Shown piece by piece: positions 1-11,099 of a DNA stretch of 22,436 nt. The notes under the pieces are model-generated. The model worked only from the letters and a program-made list of their open reading frames with translations. It did no database searches and had not been told where the DNA came from. The stretch's first letter is position 1. Every line of letters starts with the position of its first letter. The stretch comes from Saccoglossus kowalevskii. Its lineage: Eukaryota; Hemichordata; Enteropneusta; Harrimaniidae. Both the position numbers and the translations under genes were made by a program. The DNA lies in the NCBI RefSeq assembly GCF_000003605.2, contig NW_003132306.1, positions 1 to 22,436 on the forward strand, given 5' to 3'.

Positions 1-534
1 TCAGCCTGTTATTGGGATCAATATGCATGTCTTCATTCCATCATAGACGGTGATTGGGATCAATATGCATGTATTCAAAGATTGTATTTGATATCAATAT
101 GCATGTATTCAAGGACTGTGATTGGGATTAATATGCATGTATTCAAAGATTGTATTTGAGATCAATATGCATGTATTCGAAGACTGTATTTGGGATCAAT
201 ATGCATGTATTCCATGACAGTAATTGGGATCAATATGCATGTGTTTAAAGCCTGTTATTGGGATCAATATGCACGTCTTCATTCGATCATAGACTGTGAT
301 TGGGATCAATATGCATGTGTTCAAAGACTGTAATTGGGATCAATATGCATGTATTCACAGACTGAAATTGGGATCAATATGCATGTATTCGAAGACTGTA
401 TTTGGGATCAATATGCATGTATTCAAAGATTGTATTTGATATCAATATGCATGTATTCTAGAACTGTGATTGGGATCAATATGCATGTATTCAAAGATTG
501 TATTTGAGATCAATATGCATATATTCCAAGACTG

Positions 535-1500
535 TATTTGGGATCAATATGCATGTATTCCATGACAGTAATTGGGATCAATATGCATGTGTTCAAAGCC
601 TGTTATTGGATCAATAGGCATGTCTTCATTCGATCATAGACTGTGATTGGGATCAATATGCATGTGTTCAAAGACTGTAATTGGGATCAATATGCATGTA
701 TTCACAGACTGAAATTGGGATCAATATGCATGTATTCAAAGATTGTATTTGATATCAATATGCATGTATTCAAGGACTGTGATTGGGATCAATATGCATG
801 TATTCAAAGATTGTATTTGACATCAATATGCATGTATTCCAAGACTGTAATTGGGATCAATATGCATGTGTTCAATGACTGTAATTGGAATCAATTTACA
901 TGTATTCAAAGATTGTAATTGGGAACAATATGCATGCATTCAATGACTGTAATTGGGATCATTTTGCATGTATTCACAGACTGAAATTGGGATCAATATG
1001 CATGTATTCGAAGACTGTATTTGGGATCAATATGCATGTATTCAAAGATTGTATTTGATATCAATATGCATGTATTCAAGAACTGTGATTGAGATCGATA
1101 TGCATGTAATCAAAGATTGTATTTGAGATCAATATGCATGTATTCCAAGACTGTATTTGGGATCAATATGCATGTATTCCATGACAGTAATTGGGATCAA
1201 TATGCATGTGTTCAATGACTGTAATTGGAATCAATTTACATGTATTCATAGATTGTTATTGGGATCAATATGCATGTATTCAATGAGTGTAATTGGGATC
1301 ATTTTGCATGTATTCACAGACTGTAATTGGGATCAATATGCATGTATTCAAAGACTGTAATTTGGATTAATATACATGTATTCAAAGACTGTGATTGGGA
1401 TCAATTTGCATGTATTCAAAGATTGTAATTGGGATTAATATGCATGTATTCAAAGACTGTAATTGGGATCAATATGCATGTGCACAAAGACGTATTTATG
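535..1500 (+). repeat. Block duplication, copy 1 (partner 8450-9345)
   Basis: This block recurs at about 8450-9345. The offset is 7915 bp on the left (643 pairs with 8558) and 7847 bp on the right (1481 pairs with 9328). The 68-bp change is two monomers present near 1085-1155 and absent from the partner near 9000. Shared diagnostic variants are TTTGACATCAATATGC, GCATGCATTCAATGAC, TTTACATGTATTCATAG and the 33-bp monomer at the right end. Near 609 this copy has one G fewer in TTATTGGATC than other copies. Boundaries are approximate, read by eye. Confidence 0.8.
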
Positions 1501-1520
1501 ATTAATATGCATGTATTCAA
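1360..1520 (+). repeat. P cassette (TATACATG to GTGCAC), first of ten
   Basis: A short cassette begins with TTGGATTAATATACATG and ends at the 33-bp monomer. The distance from TATACATG to TGCACAAAG is 110 bp in nine of the ten copies. The start pairs are 1371/1481, 2126/2236, 4112/4223 (111 bp, because GGGGGCC adds one base), 8191/8301, 9218/9328, 11824/11934, 13470/13580, 15082/15192, 17797/17907 and 21574/21684. It occurs in both domains and is one of the few modules they share, so it probably predates their divergence. In domain 2 it is found only in B and C units. Ten other 33-bp monomers lack the TATACATG lead. Confidence 0.85.
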
Positions 1521-2789
1521 AGAATGTATTTGATATCAATATGCATGTATTCAAGGACTGTGATTTGGATCAATATGCATGTATTCAAAGATTGTATTTG
1601 AGATCAATATGCATCTATTCAAAGACTGTATTTGGGATCAATATGCATGTATTCCATGACAGTAATTGAGATCAATATGCATGTGTTCAAAGCCTGTTAT
1701 TGGGATCAATATGCATGTCTTCATTCGATCATAGACTGTGATTGGGATCAATATGCATGTGTTCAAAGACTGAAATTGGGATCAATATGCATGTATTCAA
1801 AGATTGTATTTGATATCAATATGCATGTATTCAAGGACTGTGATTGGGATCAATATGCATGTATTCCAAGATTGTATTTGAGATCAATATGCATGTATTC
1901 CAAGACTGTATTTGGGATCAATATGCATGTATTCCATGACAGTAATTGGGATCAATATGCATATGTTCAATGACTGTAATTGGAATCAATTTACATGTAT
2001 TCAAAGATTGTAATTGGGAACAATATGCATGTATTCAATGACTGTAATTGGGATCATTTTGCATGTATTCACAGACTGTAATTGGGATCAATATGCATGT
2101 ATTCAAAGACTGGAATTTGGATTAATATACATGTATTTAAAGACTGTGATTGGGATCAATTTGCATGTATTCAAAGATTGTAATTGGGATTAATATGCAT
2201 GTATTCAAAGACTGTAATTGGGATCAATATGCATGTGCACAAAGACGTATTTATGATTAATATGCATGTATTCAAAGCCTGTTATTGGGATCAATATGCA
2301 TGTCTTCATTCCATCATAGACGGTGATTGGGATCAATATGCATGTGTTCAAAGACTGTAATTGGGATCAATATGCATGTATTCACAGACTGAAATTGGGA
2401 TCAATATGCATGTGTTCAAAGACTGTATTTGGGATCAATATGCATGTATTCACAGACTGAAATTGGGATCAATATGCATGTATTCGAAGACTGTATTTGG
2501 GATCAATATGCATGTATTCAAAGATTGTATTTGATATCAATATGCATGTATTCAAGGACTGTGATTGGGATCAATATGCATGTATTCAAAGATTGTATTT
2601 GAGATCAATATGCATGTATTCCAAGACTGTATTTGGGATCAATATGCATGTATTCCATGACAGTAATTGGGATCAATATGCATGTGTTCAATGACTGTAT
2701 TTGGAATCAATTTACATGTATTTAAAGATTGTAATTGGAAACAATATGCATGTATTCAAAGACTGTAATTGGGATCAATATGCATGTAT

Positions 2790-3285
2790 TCAAAGACTGT
2801 AATTGGGATCAATATGCATGTATTCAAAGACTGTAATTGGGATCAATATGCATGTATTCAAAGACAGTAAATGGCATCGATATGCTTGTATTTAAAGACA
2901 TTAATTGGGATTAATATGCATGTATTCAAAGACTGTAATTGAGATCAATGTGCATGTATTCAAAGATTTTAATTGAGATCAATATGCATGTTTTCAAAGA
3001 CAGTAATTGGGATTATTTTGCATGTATTCAAAGACTGTAATTGGGATCAATATGCATGTGTTCAATGACTGCATTTGGGATCAATGTGCATGTATTCAAT
3101 GACTGTAATTAGGATCAATATGCATGTATTCGAAGACTGTAATTGGGATCAATATGCTTGTATTCAAAGACAGTAATTGGGATCAATATGCATGTATTCA
3201 AAGACTGTAATTGGGATCAATTTGCATGTATTCAAAGATTGTAATTGGGATCAATATTCATGTATTCAAAGACTGTGATTGGGAT
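2790..3285 (+). repeat. Module D, copy 1 (short form)
   Basis: Module D starts after a run of near-consensus monomers and is marked by GGCATCGATATGCTTG, then TTTTAATTGAGATCAATATG, then GCATGTTTTCAAAGAC and TGCATTTGGGATCAATGTGC. It recurs near 4790, 5680 and 6790 and is not found after about 9350. This copy lacks the two monomers (68 bp) carrying GATATGCAAG and GATTGCGATC that the other three copies have. Confidence 0.75.
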
Positions 3286-4520
3286 CAATTTGTATGTATT
3301 CAAAGATTTTAATTGGAATCAATATGCATGTATTCAAGGACTGTAATTGGGATCAATATGCATGTGCACAAAGACGTATTTATGATTAATATGCATGTGT
3401 TCAAAGCCTGTTATTGGGATCAATATGCATGTCTTCATTCGATCATAGACTGAGATTGGGATCAATATGCATGTGTTCAAAGACTGTAATTGGGATCAAT
3501 ATGCATGTATTCACAGACTGAAATTGGGATCAATATGCATGTATTCAAAGATTGTATTTGATATCAATATGCATGTATTCAAGGACTGTGATTGGGATCA
3601 ATATGCATGTATTCAAAGATTGTATTTGAGATCAATATGCATGTATTCCAAGACTGTATTTGGGATCAATATGCATGTGTTCAATGACTGTAATTGGAAT
3701 CATTTTGCATGTATTCACAGACTGTAATTGGGATCAATATGCATATATTCACAGACTGAAATTGGGATCAATATGCATGTATTCGAAGACTGTATTTGGG
3801 ATCAATATGCATGTATTCAAAGATTGTATTTGATATTAATATGCATGTAATCAAGAACTGTGATTGGGATCAATATGCATGTATTCAAAGATTGTATTTG
3901 AGATCAATATGCATGTATTCCAAGACTGTATTTGGGATCAATATGCATGTGTTCAATGACTGTAATTGGAATCAATTTACATGAATTCAAAGATTGTTAT
4001 TGGGATCAATATGCATGTATTCAATGACTGTAATTGGGATCATTTTGCATGTATTCACAGACTGTAATTGGGATCAATATGCATGTATTCAAAGACTGTA
4101 ATTTGGATTAATATACATGTATTCAAAGACTGTGATTGGGATCAATTTGCATGTATTCAAAGATTGTAATTGGGATTAATATGCATGTATTCAATGACTG
4201 TAATTGGGGGCCAATATGCATGTGCACAAAGACGTATTTATGATTAATATGCATGTATTCAAAGACTGTATTTGATATTAATATGCATGTATTCAAGGAC
4301 TGTGATTGGGATCAATATGCATGTATTCAAAGATTGTATTTGAGATCAATATGCATGTATTCGAAGACTGTATTTGGGATCAATATGCATGTATTCCATG
4401 ACAGTAATTGGGATCAATATGCATGTGTTCAAAGCCTGTTATTGGGATCAATATGCATGTCTTCATTCGATCATAGACTGTGATTGGGATCAATATGCAT
4501 GTGTTCAAAGACTGTAATTG
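2800..4520 (+). repeat. Block duplication, copy 1 (partner 6777-8598)
   Basis: About 1.7 kb here recurs at about 6777-8598. The offset is 3977 bp at the left (2881 pairs with 6858), 4045 bp in the middle (3365 with 7410 and 3796 with 7841) and 4078 bp on the right (4223 with 8301). The changes are monomer sized: two monomers present at about 7090-7157 are missing here near 3110, and one monomer at about 7977-8010 is missing here near 3935. A single extra base in ATTGGGGGCC near 4205 accounts for 4078 rather than 4079. Both copies contain the 42-bp and 33-bp variant monomers in the same order. Confidence 0.8.
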
Positions 4521-4789
4521 AGATCAATATGCATGTATTCCAAGACTGTATTTGGGATCAGTATGCATGTATTCCATGACAGTAATTGGGATCAATATGC
4601 ATATGTTCAATGACTGTAATTGGAATCAATTTACATGTATTCAAAGATTGTAATTGGGCAACAATATGCATGCATTCAATGACTGTAATTGGGATCATTT
4701 TGAATGTATTCACAGACTGAAATTGGGATCAATATGCATGTATTCGAAGACAGTATTTGGGATCAATATGCATGTATTCGAAGACAGTA

Positions 4790-5355
4790 TTTGGGATCAA
4801 TATGCATGTATTCAAAGACTGTAATTGGGATCAATATGCATGTATTCAAAGACTGTAATTGGGATCAATATGCATGTATTCAAAGACAGTAATTGGCATC
4901 GATATGCTTGTATTTAAAGACAGTAATTGGGATTAATATGCATGTATTCAAAGACTGTAATGGAGATCAATATGCATGTATTCAAAGATTTTAATTGAGA
5001 TCAATATGCATGTTTTCAAAGACTGTAATTGGGATTATTTCGCATGTATTCAAAGACTGTAACTGGGATCAATATGTATGTGTTCAATGACTGCATTTGG
5101 GTTCAATGTGCATGTATTCAATGAACGTAATTGGCATCGATATGCAAGTATTCAAAGACTGTGATTGCGATCAATATGCATGTATTCAAAAACTGTAATT
5201 GGGATCAATATGCATGTATTCGAAGACTGTAATTGGGATCAATATGCTTGTATTCAAAGACAGTAATTGGGATTAATATGCATATATTCAAAGACTGAAA
5301 TTGGCATCAATTTGCATGTATTCAAAGATTGTAATTGGGATAAATATTCATGTAT
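4790..5355 (+). repeat. Module D, copy 2
   Basis: This full form of the module includes the GATATGCAAG and GATTGCGATC monomers near 5135-5180. It lies 886 bp before copy 3 (TATGCTTG at 4903 and 5789; GGCATCGATATGCAAG at 5133 and 6019). It differs from copy 3 by scattered substitutions such as AATGGAGATC near 4960 and AACTGGGATC near 5061. Confidence 0.75.
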
Positions 5356-5379
5356 TCAAAAACTGTAATTGGGATCAAT

Positions 5380-5700
5380 ATGCATGTGTTGAAAGATTGT
5401 AATTGGGAACTATATGCATGTATTAAAGACTGTGATTGGGATAAATATGCATATATTCAAAGATTGTAATTGGGATCAATATGCATGTATTCAAAGACTG
5501 TGATTGATATCAATATGCATGTACTCAAAGATTGTAATTGGGATCAATATGCTATGCATGTATTCAAAGACTGTGATTCGGATCAACATGCATGTATTCA
5601 AAGACTATTTAGGATTAATATGCATGTGTTCAAAAGCTGTATTTGGGATAATTATTCATGTGTTCAAAGACTGTAATAAGGATCAATATGCATGTATTAA
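5380..5700 (+). repeat. Degenerate satellite stretch with small indels
   Basis: Between module D copies 2 and 3 the monomers become less regular. The changes include a 5-base insertion giving GATCAATATGCTATGCATG near 5541-5560, a lost base in TGTATTAAAGAC near 5410, a 2-base loss in GACTATTTAGG near 5600, and unusual variants GGGATAATTATTCATG and AATAAGGATC. I saw no second copy of this stretch in the window. It is still recognisably the same 34-bp family, not a foreign insertion. Confidence 0.7.
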
Positions 5701-6245
5701 AAGACTGTAATTGGGATCAATATGCATGTATTCAAAGACTGTAATTGGGATCAATATGCATGTATTCAAAGACAGTAATTGGCATCGATATGCTTGTATT
5801 TAAAGACAGTAATTGGGATTAATATGCATGTATTCAAAGACTGTAATTGAGATCAATATGCATGTATTCAAAGATTTTAATTGAGATCAATATGCATGTT
5901 TTCAAAGACTGTAATTGGGATTATTTCGCATGTATTCAAAGACTGTAATTGGGATCAATATGTATGTGTTCAATGACTGCATTTGGGATCAATGTGCATG
6001 TATTCAATGAATGTAATTGGCATCGATATGCAAGTATTCAAAGACTGTGATTGCGATCAATATGCATGTATTCAAAAACTGTAATTGGGATCAATATGCA
6101 TGTATTCGAAGACTGTAATTGGGATCAATATGCTTGTATTCAAAGACAGTAATTGGGATTAATATGCATGTATTCAAAGACTGAAATTGACATCAATTTG
6201 CTTGTATTCAAAGATTGTAATTGGGATCAATATTCATGTATTCAA
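5680..6245 (+). repeat. Module D, copy 3
   Basis: This full-length copy lies 886 bp after copy 2 and 1069 bp before copy 4 (TATGCTTG at 5789 and 6858). The 1069-bp spacing also holds between the following 33-bp monomers (6341 and 7410), so copies 3 and 4 belong to a local duplication of about 1.07 kb. That following 33-bp monomer carries a private change, CACAAATACG. Confidence 0.75.
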
Positions 6246-6776
6246 AGACTGTGATTGGGATCAATTTGCATGTATTCAAAGATTTTAATTGGAATCAATA
6301 TGCATGTATTCAAGGACTGTAATTGGGATCAATATGCATGTGCACAAATACGTATTTATGATTAATATGCATGTATTCAAAGCCTGTTATTGGGATCAAT
6401 ATGCATGTCTTCATTCCATCATAGACGGTGATTGGGATCAATATGCATATATTCAAAGATTGTATTTGATATCAATATGCATGTATTCAAGGATTGTGAT
6501 TGGGATTAATATGCATGTATTCAAAGATTGTATTTGAGATCAATATGCATGTATTCGAAGACCGTATTTGGGATCAATATGCATGTATTCCATGACAGTA
6601 TTTGGGATCAATATGCATGTGTTCAAAGCCTGTTATTGGGACCAATATGCATGTCTTCATTCGATCATAGACTGTGATTGGGATTAATATGCATGTGTTC
6701 AAAGACTGTAATAGGGATCAATATGCATATATTCACAGACTGAAATTGGGATCAATATGCATGTATTCGAAGACTG

Positions 6777-8598
6777 TATTTGGGATCAATATGCATGTAT
6801 TCAAAGACTGTAATTGGGATCAATATGCAAGTATTCAAAGACAGTAAATGACATCGATATGCTTGTATTTAAAGACATTAATTGGGATTAATATGCATGT
6901 ATTCAAAGACTGTAATTGAGATCAATATGCATGTATTCAAAGATTTTAATTGAGATCAATATGCATGTTTTCAAAGACTGTAATTGGGATTATTTTGCAT
7001 GTATTCAAAGACTGTAATTGGGATCAATATGCATGTGTTCAATGACTGCATTTGGGATCAATGTGCATGTATTCAATGACTGTAATTGGCATCGATATGC
7101 AAGTATTCAAAGACTGTGATTGCGATCAATATGCATGTATTCAAAGACTGTAATTGGGATCAATATGCATGTATTCGAAGACTGTAATTGGGATCAATAT
7201 GCTTGTATTCAAAGACAGTAATTGGGATCAATATGCATGTATTCAAAGACTGTAATTGGGATCAATTTGCATGTATTCAAAGATTGTAATTGGGATCAAT
7301 ATTCATGTATTCAAAGACTGTGATTGGGATCAATTTGCATGTATTCAAAGATTTTAATTGGAATCAATATGCATGTATTCAAGGACTGTAATTGGGATCA
7401 ATATGCATGTGCACAAAGACGTATTTATGATTAATATGCATGTGTTCAAAGCCTGTTATTGGGATCAATATGCATGTCTTCATTCGATCATAGACTGAGA
7501 TTGGGATCAATATGCATGTGTTCAAAGACTGTAATTGGGATCAATAGGCATGTATTCACAGACTGAAATTGGGATCAATATGCATGTATTCAAAGATTGT
7601 ATTTGATATCAATATGCATGTATTCAAGGACTGTGATTGGGATCAATATGCATGTATTCAATAATTGTATTTGAGATCAATATGCATGTATTCCAAGACT
7701 GTATTTGGGATCAATATGCATGTGTTCAATGACTGTAATTGGAATCATTTTGCAAGTATTCACAGACTGTAATTGGGATCAATATGCATATATTCACAGA
7801 CTGAAATTGGGATCAATATGCATGTATTCGAAGACTGTATTTGGGATCAATATGCATGTATTCAAAGATTGTATTTGATATCAATATGCATGTAATCAAG
7901 AACTGTGATTGGGATCAATATGCATGTATTAAAAGATTGTATTTGAGATCAATATGCATGTATTCCAAGACTGTATATGGGATCAATATGCATGTATTCC
8001 ATGACAGTAATTGGGATCAATATGCATGTGTTCAATGACTGTAATTGGAATCAATTTACATGTATTCAAAGATTGTTATTGGGATCAATATGCATGTATT
8101 CAATGACTGTAATTGGGATCATTTTGCATGTATTCACAGACTGTAATTGGGATCAATATGCATGTATTCAAAGACTGTAATTTGGATTAATATACATGTA
8201 TTCAAAGACTGTGATTTGGATCAATATGCATGTATTCAAAGATTGTAATTGGGATTAGTATGCATGTATTCAAAGACTGAAATTGGGATCAATATGCATG
8301 TGCACAAAGACGTATTTATGATTAATATGCATGTATTCAAAGACTGTATTTGATATCAATATGCATGTATTCAAGGACTGTGATTGGGATCAATGTGCAT
8401 GTATTCAAAGATTGTATTTGAGATCAATATGCATGTATTCGAAGACTGTATTTGGGATCAATATGCATGTATTCCATGACAGTAATTGGGATCAATATGC
8501 ATGTGTTCAAAGCCTGTTATTGGGATCAATATGCATGTCTTCATTCGATCATAGACTGTGATTGGGATCAATATGCATGTGTTCAAAGACTGTAATTG
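6777..8598 (+). repeat. Block duplication, copy 2 (partner 2800-4520), with module D copy 4
   Basis: This is the longer partner of the 2800-4520 block. It begins with module D copy 4 (about 6790-7320, with AAATGACATCGATATGCTTG near 6846). It continues through a 33-bp monomer at 7410, a 42-bp monomer near 7479, a second 33-bp monomer at 8301 (end of a P cassette) and a 42-bp monomer near 8540. It keeps two monomers near 7090-7157 and one near 7977-8010 that the partner lacks. Confidence 0.78.
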
Positions 8599-9345
8599 GG
8601 ATCAATATGCATGTATTCACAGACTGAAATTGGGATCAATATGCATGTATTCAAAGATTGTATTTGATATAAATATGCATGTATTCAAGGACTGTGATTG
8701 GGATCAATATGCATGTATTCAAAGATTGTATTTGACATCAATATGCATGTATTCCAAGACTGTGTTTGGGATCAATATGCATGTGTTCAATGACTGTAAT
8801 TGGAATCAATTTACATGTATTCAAAGATTGTAATTGGGAACAATATGCATGCATTCAATGACTGTAATTGGGATCATTTTGCATGTATTCACAGACTGAA
8901 ATTGGGATCAATATGCATGTATTCGAAGACAGTATTTTGGATCAATATGCATGTATTCAAAGATTGTATTTGATATCAATATGCATGTATTCAAGAACTG
9001 TGATTGGGATCAATATGCATGTATTCCATGACAGTAATTGGGATCAATATACATGTGTTCAATGACTGTAATTGGAATCAATTTACATGTATTCATAGAT
9101 TGTTATTGGGATCAATATGCATGTATTCAATGACTGTAATTGGGATCATTTTGCATGTATTCACAGACTGTAATTGGGATCAATATGCATGTATTCAAAG
9201 ACTGTAATTTGGATTAATATACATGTATTCAAAGACTGTGACTGGGATCAATTTGCATGTATTCAAAGATTGTAATTGGGATTAATATGCATGTATTCAA
9301 AGACTGTAATTGGGATCAATATGCATGTGCACAAAGACGTATTTA
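8450..9345 (+). repeat. Block duplication, copy 2 (partner 535-1500)
   Basis: This block follows, and slightly overlaps, the 6777-8598 block. It matches 535-1500, including TTTGACATCAATATGC, GCATGCATTCAATGAC and TTTACATGTATTCATAG. Two monomers (68 bp) present near 1085-1155 are absent here near 9000. It ends in the P cassette with its 33-bp monomer at 9328. Domain 2 variants begin immediately after that. Confidence 0.8.
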
Positions 9346-9996
9346 TGATTAATATGCATGTATTCCAAGACTGTGATTGGGATCAATTTGCATGTATTCA
9401 AAGATTGTAATTGGGATCAATATGCATGTATTCAAAGACTATAATTGGAATCAATATGCATGTATTCAAAGACTGTAATTGGGATCAATTGGCATGTATT
9501 CAAAGACTGTAATTGGGATCAATATGCATGTATTCAAAGATTGTAATTCGGATCACTATGCATGTTATAAAAGACTGTGATTGGGATCAATATGCATGTA
9601 TTCAATGACTGTGATTGGGATCAATATGCATGTGTTAAAAGCCTGTTATTGGGATCATTATGCATGTGTTCAAAGACTGTATTTGGCATCAATATGCATG
9701 TATTCAATGACTGTGATTGAGATCTATTTGTATGTATTCAAAGATTTTATTTGAAATCAATATGCATGTATTCAATGACTGTGATTGGGATCTATTTGTA
9801 AGAATTCAAAGATTTTATTTGAGATCAATATGCATGTATTCAACTACAGTAATTAGGATCAATATGCATGTGTTAAAAACCTGATATTGGGGTCAATATG
9901 CATGTGTTCATTCGATCATAGACTGTGATTGGGATCAGTATGCATGTTTTCAATGAATCTATTTTGGATCAATATGCATGTATTCCAAGACTGTAA
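9328..9996 (+). repeat. Transition segment: C-type unit tail ending in A-type sequence
   Basis: These 669 bp match the tail of the C units (21684-22352, also exactly 669 bp; 11934-12670 is 68 bp longer). Shared marks are TATTTGAAATCAATATGC near 9750, the missing two-monomer TTTCAATCC segment near 9545, and GGGATCTATTTGTAAGAATTC-type sequence near 9787. The last part instead carries CAATGAATCTATTTTGG (about 9951-9967), which elsewhere precedes units starting at 16964 and 19747, that is, after A units. The segment is therefore chimeric, with a switch between about 9840 and 9950. Confidence 0.75.
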
Positions 9997-11099
9997 TTGG
10001 GATCAATATGCATGTATTCAATGATTGTATGTGAGATCAATATGCAGGTATTAAAAAACTGTATTTGGGATCAATATGCATGTTTTCAAAGATTCCATTT
10101 TGGATCAATATGCATGTATTCCAAGACTGTAATTGTGATCAATATGCTTGTGTTCGATGACTGCATTTGGGATCAATATGCATGTATTCAAAGACTGTGA
10201 TTGGGATCGATTTGCATGTATTTAAAGATTGTACTTGGGATTAATATGCATGTATTCAAAGATTGTATTTGGGATCAATATTCATGTATTCAAAGACTGT
10301 GATTGGGATCTGTATGCATGTATTCAAAGATTGTAATTGGGATCAATTTGCATGTATTTTAAGACTGTAATTGGGATCAATATGCATGTGCACAAAGACG
10401 TATTTATGATTAATATGCATGTATTCAAAGACTGTGATTGGGATCTGTATGCATGTGCTCAAAGATTGTAATTGGGATCAATATGCATGTATTCAAAGAT
10501 TGTAATTGTGATCAATATGCATGTATTCGAAGACTGTATTTGGGATCAATATGCATGTATTCCATGACAGTAATTGGGATTAATATGCATGTGTTCAAAG
10601 CCTGTTATTGGGATCAATATGCATGTCTTCATTCGATCATAGACTGTGATTGGGATCAATATGCATGTGTTGAAAGACTGTAATTGGGATCAATATGCAT
10701 GTATTCACAGACAGAAATTGGTATTAATATGCATGTATTCGAAGACTGTATTTGGGATCAATATGCATGTATCCCATGACAGTATTTGGCATCAATATGC
10801 ATGTATTCAATGACTGTGATTGAGATCTATTTGTATGTATTCAAAGATTTTATTTGAGATCAATATGCATGTATTCAATGACTGTGATTGGGTTCTATTT
10901 GTAAGAATTCAAAGATTTTATTTGAGATCAATATGCATGTATTCAACTACAGTAATTAGGATCAATATGCATGTGTTAAAAACCTGATATTGGGGTCAAT
11001 ATGCATGTGTTCATTCGATCATAGACTGTGATTGAGATCAGTATGCATGTTTTCAATGATTCTATTTTGGATCAATATGCATGTATTCCAAGACTGTAA
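9997..11099 (+). repeat. Higher-order unit 1, type A (1103 bp)
   Basis: I place unit starts at TTGGGATCAATATGCATG, just before the distinctive monomers TGATTGTATGTGAGATC and ATGCAGGTATTAAAAAACTG. Type A has 32 monomers: 29 of 34 bp, one of 33 bp (10389) and two of 42 bp (near 10628 and 11010), which sums to 1103. Private marks shared with unit 8 are GTATTTTAAGACTG near 10351 and GGGTTCTATTTGTAAG near 10890. It also has ATGCTTGTGTTCGATG near 10145, shared with unit 6. Confidence 0.9.

Larger units (their letters stand above)
1..9350 (+). repeat. Domain 1: heterogeneous satellite mosaic
   Basis: Monomers here are arranged in blocks that recur at irregular spacing rather than in fixed-length units. 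The 33-bp marker monomer (TGTGCACA) starts near 1481, 2236, 3365, 4223, 6341, 7410, 8301 and 9328, giving intervals of 755, 1129, 858, 2118, 1069, 891 and 1027 bp. Variants found here and not in the later part include GGCATCGATATGC, TTTTAATTGAGATC, GGAATCAATTTACATG and GTATTTGATATC. The layout suggests an older or less homogenised part of the array, shaped by several block duplications. There is no gene or unique sequence in it. Confidence 0.85.

Noticed and set aside
9320-9400. Assembly misjoin as the cause of the domain switch.
   Set aside because: It cannot be excluded without reads, but the join is in phase inside a module that both domains contain, as also expected for a true exchange. 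I kept it as a finding and stated the read-level test.
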